Shown piece by piece: positions 33,855 through 42,022 of a stretch of 64,000 nucleotides of DNA. Below the pieces are notes generated by a model that did not search any database, had not been told where the DNA came from, and saw nothing but the letters and a program-made list of their open reading frames with translations. Numbering within the stretch: position 1 is the stretch's first letter; each line of letters starts with the position of its first letter. The stretch lies in assembly GCA_902826815.1 (NCBI GenBank), contig CADEGF010000011.1:1-64000 (forward strand), in the 5' to 3' direction. The stretch is from an uncultured Mycobacteriaceae bacterium (GTDB lineage Bacteria > Actinomycetota > Actinomycetes > Mycobacteriales > Mycobacteriaceae). Made by a program: the position numbers and the translations under genes.

Positions 33855-34049
33855 TCACCGATGTCCGCTGATCCAGATCGCCTGCACGGGGCAGACATCC
33901 GCCGCGTCCTCGACCTCGTCGGCATGATCGTCGACGGCGTTCGCATCGACGATGAGCTCGCCGTCGTCGTCCATGGAGAACACATCGGGCGCCGCGATCA
34001 CACACTGCCCGTGGTTCTCGCACACCGTACGGTCGACTCCTGCCTGCAC
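33855..34049 (-). CDS. 3Fe-4S ferredoxin (P450 partner)
   Basis: 64 residues beginning at GTG with GAGGAG upstream. Cluster-binding residues TVCENHGQC (C-x2-H-x2-C, near 9-16) and DVCPVQAI near 51-58. The His in place of the second Cys and a single Cys-Pro at the end are the pattern of mycobacterial and actinobacterial P450 ferredoxins carrying a 3Fe-4S or modified cluster. It would shuttle electrons from the reductase at 18.9-20.2 kb to the P450 at 28.2-29.5 kb. First gene behind the second 31-bp promoter element. Confidence 0.9.
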   Translation of the reverse strand: MQAGVDRTVCENHGQCVIAAPDVFSMDDDGELIVDANAVDDHADEVEDAADVCPVQAIWISGHR

Positions 34050-34118
34050 AGCCGCTCCTCTTCTGCGTGTTCTCGGCGCTTCGAGGTGCTCGAAGCGTGA
34101 CCTGTACCACTAGATTTA

Positions 34119-34149
34119 AAACCTTATACTTCATAGGTATAAAGTCAAG
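34119..34149 (-). promoter_or_regulatory. 31-bp promoter/operator element, copy 2
   Basis: Identical to 20229-20259: TTGACT, 16-base spacer, TAAGGT, with the TTATAC-N7-GTATAA inverted repeat. It drives the ferredoxin/GS/P450 half of the cluster, about 70 bases before the ferredoxin start. Flanking bases outside the 31 bp differ. Confidence 0.72.
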
Positions 34150-34303
34150 TGGACCGCAGAGCCTATTTCACTCCGATCTTCGGAGTCGGTAATTACTGGT
34201 GCAACGCGCGCAACACCTTGAAGAAGGCTCGTTTCTCCTCGGGACCGATTCCCGGCGATTCGGTCGGCCCGGGACCCGCCCAGTACCGAGACTGCGTGGT
34301 TCC

Positions 34304-34333
34304 AAAAAATCAAGGCGCCCCTGTTCGGGCGCC
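34304..34333 (-). terminator. intrinsic terminator overlapping tRNA-Arg 3' end
   Basis: Stem GGCGCCC / GGGCGCC with a six-base loop (arms 34327-34333 and 34314-34320), followed on the minus strand by TTGATTTTTT. One arm uses the last four bases of the tRNA. Confidence 0.8.
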
Positions 34334-34402
34334 CCCGGCAGGACTCGAACCTGCGGCCAACCGCTTAGAAGGCGGTTGCTCTATCCACTGAGCTACGGGG
34401 GC
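34330..34402 (-). tRNA. tRNA-Arg (anticodon TCT)
   Basis: 73 nucleotides forming a full cloverleaf: acceptor GCCCCCG/CGGGGGC, D-arm stem GCTC/GAGC, anticodon stem ACCGC/GCGGT with loop CTTCTAA (anticodon TCT, reading AGA), T-arm GCAGG-TTCGAGT-CCTGC. The CCA end is not encoded. It decodes a codon that is rare in this GC-rich genome. Confidence 0.95.
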
Positions 34403-34521
34403 CAGCGCACTTAACGCCTAGCTATTACATCAGGCCCGCAGAACATGGCGCGTCCGTCTCCTGCACATTCCACCAAACAGGGACGGTGAGGCAGCTAATG
34501 GGGGTGATCGACGCCGCCGCC

Positions 34522-34659
34522 ATGACGCTTGAGGTCGTCGAAACCCCGCCTGACTGGGAACGGCTGCGGACCCGGTTCGAGCATGCTTCGCGCAAGGTTC
34601 TGCGGCTACGACAGAAGGTCGTGATGCCGACGCTGCCCACGGGGGCACCGATCACCTAA
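34522..34659 (+). pseudogene. fragment of WS/DGAT acyltransferase gene
   Basis: A 45-codon frame starting MTLEVVETPPDWERLRTRF and ending in TAA. Over 129 bases it matches the 5' part of the intact gene at 59449-60936 (from its internal ATG 59560), with 8 differences by my reading. Homology stops at ...LPTGAP, after which the intact gene continues RWVIDPDFN and the fragment runs into a stop. No active-site region is included. Remnant of a partial duplication beside the tRNA. Confidence 0.8.
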
Positions 34660-34788
34660 GCGCTGGGCACCTCCGGGGTCCTCGGAGCACGACCACTGCG
34701 TAGCGCAATGCGTTACTTGACGTTTGGAGTGATTGCCGGATCCGCCGTACAACACCGGAATGCACGCTGGTGCGTATGCTTTCTTGTG

Positions 34789-35157
34789 ATGATTCACCAC
34801 GTTCAGATCGCATGCCCAGCGGGAGGCGAAGAAGCCGAGCGCAAGTACTTCACGGGCGTGTTGGGTTGGGAGGAATTGCGTAAGCCGCCGCTGCTGGCGG
34901 CACGCGGCGGCTGCTGGTTCCGCGTTCGGGGAGTTGGCGGTCCCGACGCTGAGCTGCACGTGGGAATCGAGCGCGACTTTCGTCCGGCGAGGAAGGCCCA
35001 TCCCGCATTCGTCGTCGATGTCGACGCAACGGCAGCGGCGCTGTCGTCGGCCGGTTACCCGGTGCACTGGGCGGATCCGGCCGAAATCCCAGGCCGACGC
35101 AGATTTCACTCCGCCGACGGTGTTGGCAACAGAATCGAATTTCTGAGCCCTGCCTAG
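34789..35157 (+). CDS. VOC-family (glyoxalase/bleomycin-resistance fold) protein
   Basis: 122 residues starting MIHHVQIACPAG. One VOC unit pair: HHVQIACPAGGEEAERKYFTGVLGWEE, then ELHVGIERDFRPARKAHPAFVVDVD and a closing GNRIEFLSPA. Metal-ligand positions would be the first His (about 3-4), a second His near 74 and the terminal Glu near 118. Function not predictable. TATGCT eight bases before the ATG (or five before GTG 34786) suggests a leaderless transcript. Its stop overlaps the stop of the convergent Gfo/Idh gene. Confidence 0.82.
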   Translation: MIHHVQIACPAGGEEAERKYFTGVLGWEELRKPPLLAARGGCWFRVRGVGGPDAELHVGIERDFRPARKAHPAFVVDVDATAAALSSAGYPVHWADPAEIPGRRRFHSADGVGNRIEFLSPA

Positions 35158-36116
35158 GGCATCGACAAATCAGCCAGTATCTGATCCATCACTGCTGCGG
35201 TGCGGGTCGCGCTCACACCCGTGCTGGGGCAGGACCCGACGCCGTTCCATTCGTCGACGATGCGGTGTAGCAGAGGTTGGTGCACATGCGGCGGGTCGTC
35301 GATTGGCAGCGACTCCGTGGTAGAGCCGTGTACCAATTGGACGGGTTCGGGCGCTGAGATGGACAACGAAACCGTCCCGCGCGTGCCGATGATCGTGGTG
35401 CAGTCATGGTCCGTACCCGCTTCGAAACACCATGTACCGGAACCGATGACATCGTCGTCCAGGGTGTAACTCATGGTGACTGTGTCCTCGACCGGACCGT
35501 TGTGGCCGATCGCCCGGCCGTGCACGTCGCGCAGCGGACCGAGCACGTAATCCAGCCAGTCCAGTGTGTGGCAGGCCGCATCGAAGAACCATCCACCACC
35601 CGAAAGCCCCGGCGTGTTCTGCCATGACTGGGGTCGAGGCTGCTGCAGCCGGATCGAATTCACCGCGCGCACTTCGCCGATTGCGCCCTCGGCGATCAGC
35701 TTGCGGACATGTTCGAAGCGCGGGAGCGCGCGGCGATAGTAGGCAACCCACAGCGGCACGCCCGCCGCTTCGCAGGCCGCCGTCATCGAACGGCATTCCT
35801 CGGCGTCGACGGCCATCGGCTTCTCGACGAGCACCGCCTTGCCTGCGGCTGCGGCTCGGCGAGTGTAGTCCGCGTGACTATTGGGATGGGTTGCGATGTA
35901 CACCGCGTCGATGTCCTCGGCGGACAGGATCTCTTCGGCGTCGGAGTGCCAGCGGGGGACGTTATGACGCCGGGCGTAATCACGCGCCAGATCAGCGTTG
36001 CGGCGCATGACCGCGACCAGCTCAACGCCGGGTATTCGGCGAAAAGCCGGTCCACTCTTGACTTCTGTGACATCGCCAACGCCGATGATGCCCCACCGTA
36101 TAGTAGCCACCGTCAC
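35154..36116 (-). CDS. Gfo/Idh/MocA-family oxidoreductase
   Basis: 320 residues. Rossmann motif GIIGVGDV (about 9-16), then EDIDAVYIATHPNSHADYTRRAAAAGKAVLVEKPMA with the conserved EKP (near 96-98), and AACHTLDWLDYVLG carrying the catalytic-region His near 182. NAD(P)-dependent dehydrogenase typically acting on sugars, inositols or sugar acids. GTG start overlaps the RraA-like gene (GTGA). Third gene of a three-gene minus-strand operon. Confidence 0.88.
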   Translation of the reverse strand: MTVATIRWGIIGVGDVTEVKSGPAFRRIPGVELVAVMRRNADLARDYARRHNVPRWHSDAEEILSAEDIDAVYIATHPNSHADYTRRAAAAGKAVLVEKPMAVDAEECRSMTAACEAAGVPLWVAYYRRALPRFEHVRKLIAEGAIGEVRAVNSIRLQQPRPQSWQNTPGLSGGGWFFDAACHTLDWLDYVLGPLRDVHGRAIGHNGPVEDTVTMSYTLDDDVIGSGTWCFEAGTDHDCTTIIGTRGTVSLSISAPEPVQLVHGSTTESLPIDDPPHVHQPLLHRIVDEWNGVGSCPSTGVSATRTAAVMDQILADLSMP

Positions 36117-36814
36117 CGGCCGGAGCCGTATCCCTTCCGGTCCTTTAATCCGGCGAGCGTGAACGCGTCACCGTCGATGTAGGACATATCCGCGGCTTCG
36201 GCGGTCCGCACCTTATCGACGGCGTCGGGCAAGTCCGGGAGGATCTCCCACGGAACGAGAACGATGCCGTTGGCATCCCCATGTATCAGATCACCGGTCT
36301 CAACGCGTTGCCCGTCCAGCTCGACAGGTTCGCCGACCGTGGCGATCTCGAAGTTCGCATGCGACACAACGGGATAGCGCATGAAGTAGTGGAAGCCCAG
36401 CGCCCGTACTTCGGCAAGGTCTCGCAGCGCGCCGTCGGTGACCATGCCGACCGCGCCAAGCCTGCGGGCAAGCCTGCTCATGATCTCGCCGGCATACGCC
36501 ACCCGCTGAGGGGCCCCGCTCTCGTCGGCGATCATCAGCACGGCCGGCCCGGCGACGGCCTCAAGCTGTTCCCACATCCGCCAGTAACCCTCCCTCGAGG
36601 CTGGGCGGTCGCCGGGGTTGCGCATCGTGACGGTGAGCGCGTGTCCGACCATCGGTCCGAGTTCGGGGAAGCTGCAACGTACTTCGCCGCCGATGAAGCC
36701 GTCGGTGAGCGGACGAACCTTGAACCGTTCGATGGCGTTCGCGATGGTGGGACTGTCGACTGAAGCCAGAAAACTCAGATCGGCGTCGGTCAATGTCTGT
36801 GCGGTGGTCGTCAT
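36113..36814 (-). CDS. RraA-like / HMG aldolase family protein
   Basis: 233 residues. DSPTIANAIERF near the start, then GHALTVTMRNPGD, GPAVLMIADESGAPQRVAYAGEIMSRLARRLGAVGMVTDGALRD (about 88-130) and GDLIHGDANGIVLVPWE (about 178-194). The G-x20-R-D arrangement and DxNG motif are those of 4-hydroxy-4-methyl-2-oxoglutarate/carboxy-hydroxy-oxoadipate aldolases and RraA proteins, where they bind a divalent metal and oxaloacetate/pyruvate. Likely an aldolase or decarboxylase acting on an oxo-acid. ATG overlaps the upstream flavoprotein stop. Confidence 0.86.
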   Translation of the reverse strand: MTTTAQTLTDADLSFLASVDSPTIANAIERFKVRPLTDGFIGGEVRCSFPELGPMVGHALTVTMRNPGDRPASREGYWRMWEQLEAVAGPAVLMIADESGAPQRVAYAGEIMSRLARRLGAVGMVTDGALRDLAEVRALGFHYFMRYPVVSHANFEIATVGEPVELDGQRVETGDLIHGDANGIVLVPWEILPDLPDAVDKVRTAEAADMSYIDGDAFTLAGLKDRKGYGSGR

Positions 36815-38289
36815 GTGTCCTTGGTCGCTTTCTTCGGTCGGTTGAGGTTGCGGGTCACGGCCTGGCCGGCAAGCCTGCCCGATGTCATCGCCCACCCGAT
36901 GTGGTGGCCATGCCCCTTGAGCAGCATGCCGCCCTGTCCGACTCCGCCGACCGCCCGCAGACCGTCGATCGGCGAGCCGTCTGCGCGCAGCACCCGCAGG
37001 TCGGTGTCTACCGCTAGCGCACCCTCGGTGACGGTGAGCATGCTGAACACCGGCCCCATCGCCACCAACGGCGGTCGCACGATCGACGACGCGATCGCAT
37101 CCTGCAGGTTGTGCCGGTCCACACCAATGGCGTCGGCGAGCGTGTCGACATCCGGTGCGCGCGTGATGAGGTCGGGGCGCCCGCGTGCATAGTCACTGAA
37201 GTACGCGAACGCGATGCCCGGCGCGGTCGAGATGTAGTTCGGTTCGTGTTCGAACTCCGCGGCGATGGTTTCGTCGAGAATGATGAACCCTCGGCGTTCC
37301 GGTTGGCGGGAGAGTTCCTCGGCGGGTGCCTGTTCGGCGCCGAACCTGGTACCTGAGTTGTCCACCAGCACGGCACCGGCTGAGAACAGGGAGTTACTTG
37401 GTGACATGTGCGACACCAGAAGCGATTTCACGATCGGCCGCAGCGCAGCGGCTGGGAGTGTGCGAACCACAATGCCCTCGAGCTTGCATAGCCACTGCCA
37501 CAACGGAAGTCGGTCGAGCAATCCGGTCTTGGGTGGCGGAGGAAAGCGAAGTTGCGGGCCGAACAGCTGATCCATGCGCACCAGAGCGCCCCCGATCTCC
37601 GCGGCCATCTGATGCCCGAGTCCCAACGCTCCGTCATTGATCGGGATGGCTCCGTGCGCGCTCTCGGGGAGATGCTCCTTGCGCATCGTGGCGTTGCCGC
37701 TGAAGTCGCCGCTGGCCAGGATGACGCCGCGACGGGCGAGGAGTTGACCGGTGCCGGACGGGCCACTGGTTTCCAACCCGGTGACACGCCCGTCGCCATC
37801 GGTGAGCAGGCGCGCCACCTCGGTACGCAGGCGAATGTCGACACCAGCACGCTTGGCGGCCGATGACAGCCGGGCGATATAGGACCGCGAGTTGGGAATC
37901 ACATTGTGCATCCGCGAAACCCGGTGCGGTGGTTCGGGATACGGACCCGAGAACACCACGCCGTGGTCGACGAGCCAGTCATAGGTGCGTGCGGATTCGA
38001 CCGCGTAGAGCCTGCGCAACTCGGGCGCATCGCCGTCGAGCAGTTCGGTATCGAACGCCCACATGTCCTCGACCAGTTCGGCGGGGTCATCGTGAATGCC
38101 CTTGCTTCGTTGCAGGGGAGTGTCGGCTGCGGTCAGTGAACCCACCGAGTAGGCGGTCGTACCACCGAGATCATCCTGGCGTTCGACCAGCGCGACGGAA
38201 GCGCCACGCTCGGCGGCGGCCACGGCGGCGGACAGGCCTGCGCCCCCGCCACCCACCACGAGGACGTCGTAGGTGCCGGAATTCGCCAC
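36811..38289 (-). CDS. FAD-dependent oxidoreductase (fumarate reductase/ketosteroid dehydrogenase family)
   Basis: 492 residues. VLVVGGGGAGLSAAVAAAERG FAD-binding fold (about 9-29), VERQDDLGGTTAYSVG, GVILASGDFSGNATM, and a closing LRAVGGVGQGGMLLKGHGHHIGWAMTSGRLAGQAV. This is the layout of flavoproteins that reduce or desaturate carbonyl-activated C-C bonds. Cytosolic; no signal peptide. GTG start with GGGGAG upstream. First gene of the minus operon that also encodes an aldolase and a dehydrogenase, divergent from the DapA-like gene. Confidence 0.85.
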   Translation of the reverse strand: MANSGTYDVLVVGGGGAGLSAAVAAAERGASVALVERQDDLGGTTAYSVGSLTAADTPLQRSKGIHDDPAELVEDMWAFDTELLDGDAPELRRLYAVESARTYDWLVDHGVVFSGPYPEPPHRVSRMHNVIPNSRSYIARLSSAAKRAGVDIRLRTEVARLLTDGDGRVTGLETSGPSGTGQLLARRGVILASGDFSGNATMRKEHLPESAHGAIPINDGALGLGHQMAAEIGGALVRMDQLFGPQLRFPPPPKTGLLDRLPLWQWLCKLEGIVVRTLPAAALRPIVKSLLVSHMSPSNSLFSAGAVLVDNSGTRFGAEQAPAEELSRQPERRGFIILDETIAAEFEHEPNYISTAPGIAFAYFSDYARGRPDLITRAPDVDTLADAIGVDRHNLQDAIASSIVRPPLVAMGPVFSMLTVTEGALAVDTDLRVLRADGSPIDGLRAVGGVGQGGMLLKGHGHHIGWAMTSGRLAGQAVTRNLNRPKKATKDT

Positions 38290-38309
38290 AGGCCACTCCC
38301 CATTTCACA

Positions 38310-38331
38310 CAGTTTCATCGCAGTTTCATCG
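38310..38331. repeat. tandem 11-bp direct repeat in divergent promoter region
   Basis: CAGTTTCATCG occurs twice head to tail (38310-38320, 38321-38331), that is one helical turn apart, 20 bases upstream of the flavoprotein GTG, followed by GTATCGATTCC. Suggests a regulator-binding array; the LacI protein encoded at 42 kb or an unknown factor could use it. Confidence 0.6.
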
Positions 38332-38561
38332 TATCGATTCCAACACTACGACTGATCCCGCGGCTTCGTCTAGAGCTCTTTCGATTCGCGGTTCTTCTGC
38401 GGCGCGACCCTCCGCTTAGGCGGGCAAGCCGCGCGGGTGCCGCGTTGGTTGGCGGCCATGCGGTGCGGGTTCACGGCGGTGAATGCGAGATGTCGCTTGC
38501 ACTAAGGCGTTAGCCGCTGCTTGAATGGGCGTGACCATACATCGTCCGCAGAGAGGCGACC

Positions 38562-39494
38562 ATGCCCGCTCCCGACATGCGAGGCCTGATCCCGGCCATC
38601 GTCACCCCCTTCGATGACAAGGGGGACGTTGATTACGGCAGCCTCGTCTCTTACGTGTCATGGATGAAATCGATTCCAGGCGTGGTTGCCATCGTGCTCA
38701 ATTCGCATGCGGGTGAAGGCAGTGCGCTCACCAGCGACGAACGTGCTGAGATCGTGCGCACCGTGAAGTCGGAGTTCGGCGACCTCCACGTCGTCGCGGG
38801 CGTCATCGGCGACGGCACTCGGCTGGCCGCTGTCGAGGCCGAACGCGCCGCCGCGAACGGAGCGGACTCGCTGCTGATCTTCCCGCCACCGTCGGCGGTC
38901 CGGTTCGGATTCCAACCCGGATCCGTCCAGGACCGCTACCGTGCCGCGTGGTCGGCGGCGCACCTACCGATCATCGCGTTCCAGTTCCCGAATGTCACGA
39001 AGGCGACCTTCACCCTGCCCTTGCTGCTCGAGTTGTGCGCACTGGACGGGGTATTCGCGCTCAAGGACGGCGCCCGCGACATGATTCGGTGGGACACCGA
39101 GGTGCCCGTGATCCGTGAGCAGTTCCCGGAAATTCAGATGCTCACCTGCCAGGACGAGTTCCTGCTGCACACGATGTGGGAGTCGGACGGTGCATTGGTG
39201 GGCTACGGCGCGCTCATCCCTGAGCTGCTGGTCGAAGAGCTGACGAAGGCCAAGGCGCACGACTACGACGCCGCCAAAGAGGTGCATGACCGGATACTGC
39301 CGATCACCAAGGCCGTCTATCATCGCGCGTCGCACATCGAGTCGACGCCTGCGATGAAGCTCGGGCTGGTGGAGCGGGGTCTCCTGCGATCGGCATATGT
39401 CCGGTCGCCGTTGATGCCGCTGGAGGACGGCGCCCGCGAGAACATCCGCTCCGCGATGCTGTCGGCCGGCGTCGACCTTGGTGTGAACGCCTGA
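38562..39494 (+). CDS. DapA/NAL-family aldolase-lyase
   Basis: 310 residues of the dihydrodipicolinate synthase/N-acetylneuraminate lyase barrel. GLIPAIVTPFDDKGDVDYGSL at the start, LNSHAGEGSALTSDERAEIVR (about 46-66), and GVFALKDGARD with the Schiff-base Lys near 167. The usual active-site Tyr (YNxP) is replaced: the segment reads AFQFPN, so the chemistry probably differs from DapA. Uses pyruvate-type chemistry on an oxo-acid. GAGAGG before the ATG. First plus-strand gene of the region, one base before the enolase-superfamily gene. Confidence 0.87.
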   Translation: MPAPDMRGLIPAIVTPFDDKGDVDYGSLVSYVSWMKSIPGVVAIVLNSHAGEGSALTSDERAEIVRTVKSEFGDLHVVAGVIGDGTRLAAVEAERAAANGADSLLIFPPPSAVRFGFQPGSVQDRYRAAWSAAHLPIIAFQFPNVTKATFTLPLLLELCALDGVFALKDGARDMIRWDTEVPVIREQFPEIQMLTCQDEFLLHTMWESDGALVGYGALIPELLVEELTKAKAHDYDAAKEVHDRILPITKAVYHRASHIESTPAMKLGLVERGLLRSAYVRSPLMPLEDGARENIRSAMLSAGVDLGVNA

Positions 39495-39495
39495 C

Positions 39496-40668
39496 ATGCG
39501 AATCGTCGACATCCGGCAGATCACGGTGCCGATTGCCAGCGAGATGGCGAACGCATTCATCAACTTCTCGAAAATGGACGTCAGCGTGGTGGCGATCGTC
39601 ACCGACCAGGTCCGTGATGGCAAGCCCGTGGTCGGCTACGGATTCAACTCGAACGGCCGGTACGCCCAGCGCGGCATCCTGTCGCACCGGATTATACCCA
39701 GAGTGCTTGAGGCGGAACCGGATTCGCTGATTGATCCAGGCACGGGGCTCCTCGACCCCGAACGAATCTGGGCTGCGGCGATGACGAACGAGAAACCCGG
39801 CGGCCACGGCGACCGTGCGGTCGCCGTCGGGATTCTGGACATGGCGGCCTGGGACCTCGCGGCGAAGCTTGCCGACACCCCCGTCCAGAACCTGATGGCC
39901 ACCCGCTCGCCGGCAGGACTTGGGACCCCGCTTGACCGGGTTTGGGTGTACGCAGCGGGCGGCTACTACTACCCCGACCGAGGAACTGACGGTCTGTGCT
40001 CGGAGATGCTGGGCTACCTCGATCTCGGCTACCGGACGGTGAAGATGAAGATCGGTGGCGCGCCGCTGGCCGAGGATCTCGCCCGCATCGAGGCCGTGCT
40101 CGGCGTGCTGCCCGACGGCTGTTCACTCGCCGTCGACGCCAACGGCCGCTTCGACGCCGACGTCGCGGTCGAATACGCGCAGGCGTTGGCCCCGCTGCCC
40201 CTGCACTGGTACGAGGAGCCCGTCGACCCGCTGGACTATCAGGGGCTGGCGGCCACGGCCGCGCACTATCAAGGGGTGCTCGCAACGGGGGAGAACCTGC
40301 TATCCCGCCAGGAAGCGGCCAACCTCGTCCACTTCGGTGGGCTGAGGCCCGATCGCGATGTGCTGCAAATGGATTCGGCGTTGAGCTACGGCTTCACCGA
40401 ATACCAGCGCACGCTGGCCATGCTGGACAAGAACGGCTGGCAGGCGCAGCGCTGCGTGCCTCACGGCGGACACCAATTCAACCTCGCGATCGCCGCGGCC
40501 TGCGGGTTGGGTGGATCGGAGTCCTATCCGGGTATTTTCGAACCATTCGGCGGATTCGCCGACGGCGATCAGGTGCACGACGGGTACATCACGCTGCCCG
40601 ATGTCCCGGGGATCGGACTTGAAGCCAAGTCGTCGCTCCGACCGGTCCTCGCGCAGCTGGAGACCTGA
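39496..40668 (+). CDS. mandelate racemase/enolase-superfamily dehydratase
   Basis: 390 residues. The catalytic barrel shows KxK in TVKMKIGGAPL (near 180), metal ligands in VDANGRFD and WYEEPVDPLD, the third ligand region TGENLLSRQEAAN, LQMDSALSYG with Asp, and the acid/base His in PHGGHQFNLAIAAACG near 325. Full set of catalytic residues for a sugar-acid or hydroxy-acid dehydratase/racemase, magnesium dependent. With the neighbouring DapA-like aldolase it forms a typical dehydrate-then-cleave pair for an aldonic-type acid. Confidence 0.88.
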   Translation: MRIVDIRQITVPIASEMANAFINFSKMDVSVVAIVTDQVRDGKPVVGYGFNSNGRYAQRGILSHRIIPRVLEAEPDSLIDPGTGLLDPERIWAAAMTNEKPGGHGDRAVAVGILDMAAWDLAAKLADTPVQNLMATRSPAGLGTPLDRVWVYAAGGYYYPDRGTDGLCSEMLGYLDLGYRTVKMKIGGAPLAEDLARIEAVLGVLPDGCSLAVDANGRFDADVAVEYAQALAPLPLHWYEEPVDPLDYQGLAATAAHYQGVLATGENLLSRQEAANLVHFGGLRPDRDVLQMDSALSYGFTEYQRTLAMLDKNGWQAQRCVPHGGHQFNLAIAAACGLGGSESYPGIFEPFGGFADGDQVHDGYITLPDVPGIGLEAKSSLRPVLAQLET

Positions 40669-40753
40669 GACCACGGAAAAGAACGAGTCGGCACAGACAT
40701 GGAAGCGACCACGCGACGGACAGCGGCGCACGACGTCGCGGTGGGTCGACAGG

Positions 40754-42022
40754 TTGTTCGGCATCGCGTTGGCGATCAACATGCTTTTGGTGCCTGCCGC
40801 TGTCGCCTTCCCGGCGCTGGATCCGGCGGCGGGCGCGACGACTCTCGCCGCCACGGCGCTGGGCATTTTCGGGCTGCCGCCGACGCAGCGCCTGCTGGCC
40901 GCTGTTCTCATCACGGTCGGGGTGGGCGCCCTTGTGGCTGCCGTCGTGCTTGGTGCGCGGCCGGCCGTCAGCCAGCTGCTGACGCTCAACCAAACCTTGA
41001 TCGGCATGCTCACGGCGGTGTCTTTCGTGCGACTGATCTCCAGCGACCCGGGTGTCCACCGACCACGGCTGACGGGTGTGCCTGCCGTATGGCGTACCGC
41101 GGTCGTCGTCCAGTTGCTCGGGGCGGTGATCAACATCAGCGCGGTGACATTGGTTGGGGATCGGTTGCGGCACAAGGGGAAGCTGCACATAGCGGACGCA
41201 TTGCTATTGTCGCGTTCCTACTCGCCCGGTGCATTCTGGTCACCGTTCTGGGGCGCCAGTGCCGCTGCGCTGACGTACGCGATCGGAGCCGACACCGGCG
41301 TCCTGCTGATCTGTGGCGGCCTGCTGGCGCTCGGGGCGTTCAGCATCAGCATCACGATGGTGGTGCGTGCATACGGGGACCGGCTGCCGGACTATCACGG
41401 GTATCCGTTGTCGGCACGGGTGCTGGTGCTGCCGATCACCATGGCGGGCTTTGTGATCGGGCTGCACACCACGTGGCCGCACCTCAAACTCGCCGTCGTC
41501 GTGCTGGTCGTGTCGCTGGTCGTCCCGACGGTCGTGCTTGCCGTCACGAAGACGCGGCACCTGCGCCGCATAATGGCCGGGCACGTCGTGCGCGGCCTGC
41601 AGCCGATGCGCGGGGAGGCGGTGCTGTTCACTGCCGCCGGCGTGCTGTCCGTCGGCCTTCGCGCTGTTCTCGACGTCGCGGGCGTCACGATTCCCGGGCA
41701 GTACTACACGGTCTGGTTCGCCTGGTTGTCGGTGCTGGCGATGACTCTTGTCGCGCTTGTCGGCGTGCACCCGGTCATCTCGATCGCGGCCGTGGCATCT
41801 GTGCTCGGCCCGGTCATCAGCGAACCGACGCTGTTCGCCCTGGCGGGCACGATCGCGTGGGGAACGGCGGCGGCGGTTGGGCCGATCAGCGGTCTGAATG
41901 TGTTCCTGGCCGGACGCTTTGGGATCAGCGGGTTCGAGGTTGCCCGGCGAAACTTCGCCTACCTGTTCGTCGTTGCCGTGTTGTCTTTGCCAGCACTCCT
42001 TCTGTGTGCCAAGCTGACCTGA
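40754..42022 (+). CDS. polytopic membrane protein of unknown family
   Basis: About 422 residues with roughly ten to eleven hydrophobic segments (for example LLVPAAVAFPALDPAAG, LAAVLITVGVGALVAAVVLG, VLVLPITMAGFVIGL, LAVVVLVVSLVVPTVVLAV, LFVVAVLSLPALLL). Small motifs such as DALLLSRSYSPGAFWSPFWG and GPISGLNVFLAGRFGISGFEVARR sit between helices and resemble loops in anion or carboxylate permeases, but I cannot name the family. The start is unclear: no ATG or GTG with a good site follows the previous stop; TTG 40754 or ATG 40781 are the options. Between sugar-acid-type enzymes and a LacI gene, an uptake role for the pathway substrate is likely. Confidence 0.65.
   Translation: MFGIALAINMLLVPAAVAFPALDPAAGATTLAATALGIFGLPPTQRLLAAVLITVGVGALVAAVVLGARPAVSQLLTLNQTLIGMLTAVSFVRLISSDPGVHRPRLTGVPAVWRTAVVVQLLGAVINISAVTLVGDRLRHKGKLHIADALLLSRSYSPGAFWSPFWGASAAALTYAIGADTGVLLICGGLLALGAFSISITMVVRAYGDRLPDYHGYPLSARVLVLPITMAGFVIGLHTTWPHLKLAVVVLVVSLVVPTVVLAVTKTRHLRRIMAGHVVRGLQPMRGEAVLFTAAGVLSVGLRAVLDVAGVTIPGQYYTVWFAWLSVLAMTLVALVGVHPVISIAAVASVLGPVISEPTLFALAGTIAWGTAAAVGPISGLNVFLAGRFGISGFEVARRNFAYLFVVAVLSLPALLLCAKLT

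Noticed and set aside
34330..34402. tRNA-Arg as attachment site of an integrated element
   Set aside because: No integrase or excisionase gene and no direct repeat of the tRNA 3' end found in the window.
34199..34414. 71-codon plus-strand ORF
   Set aside because: Runs antisense through the tRNA-Arg gene and its terminator.
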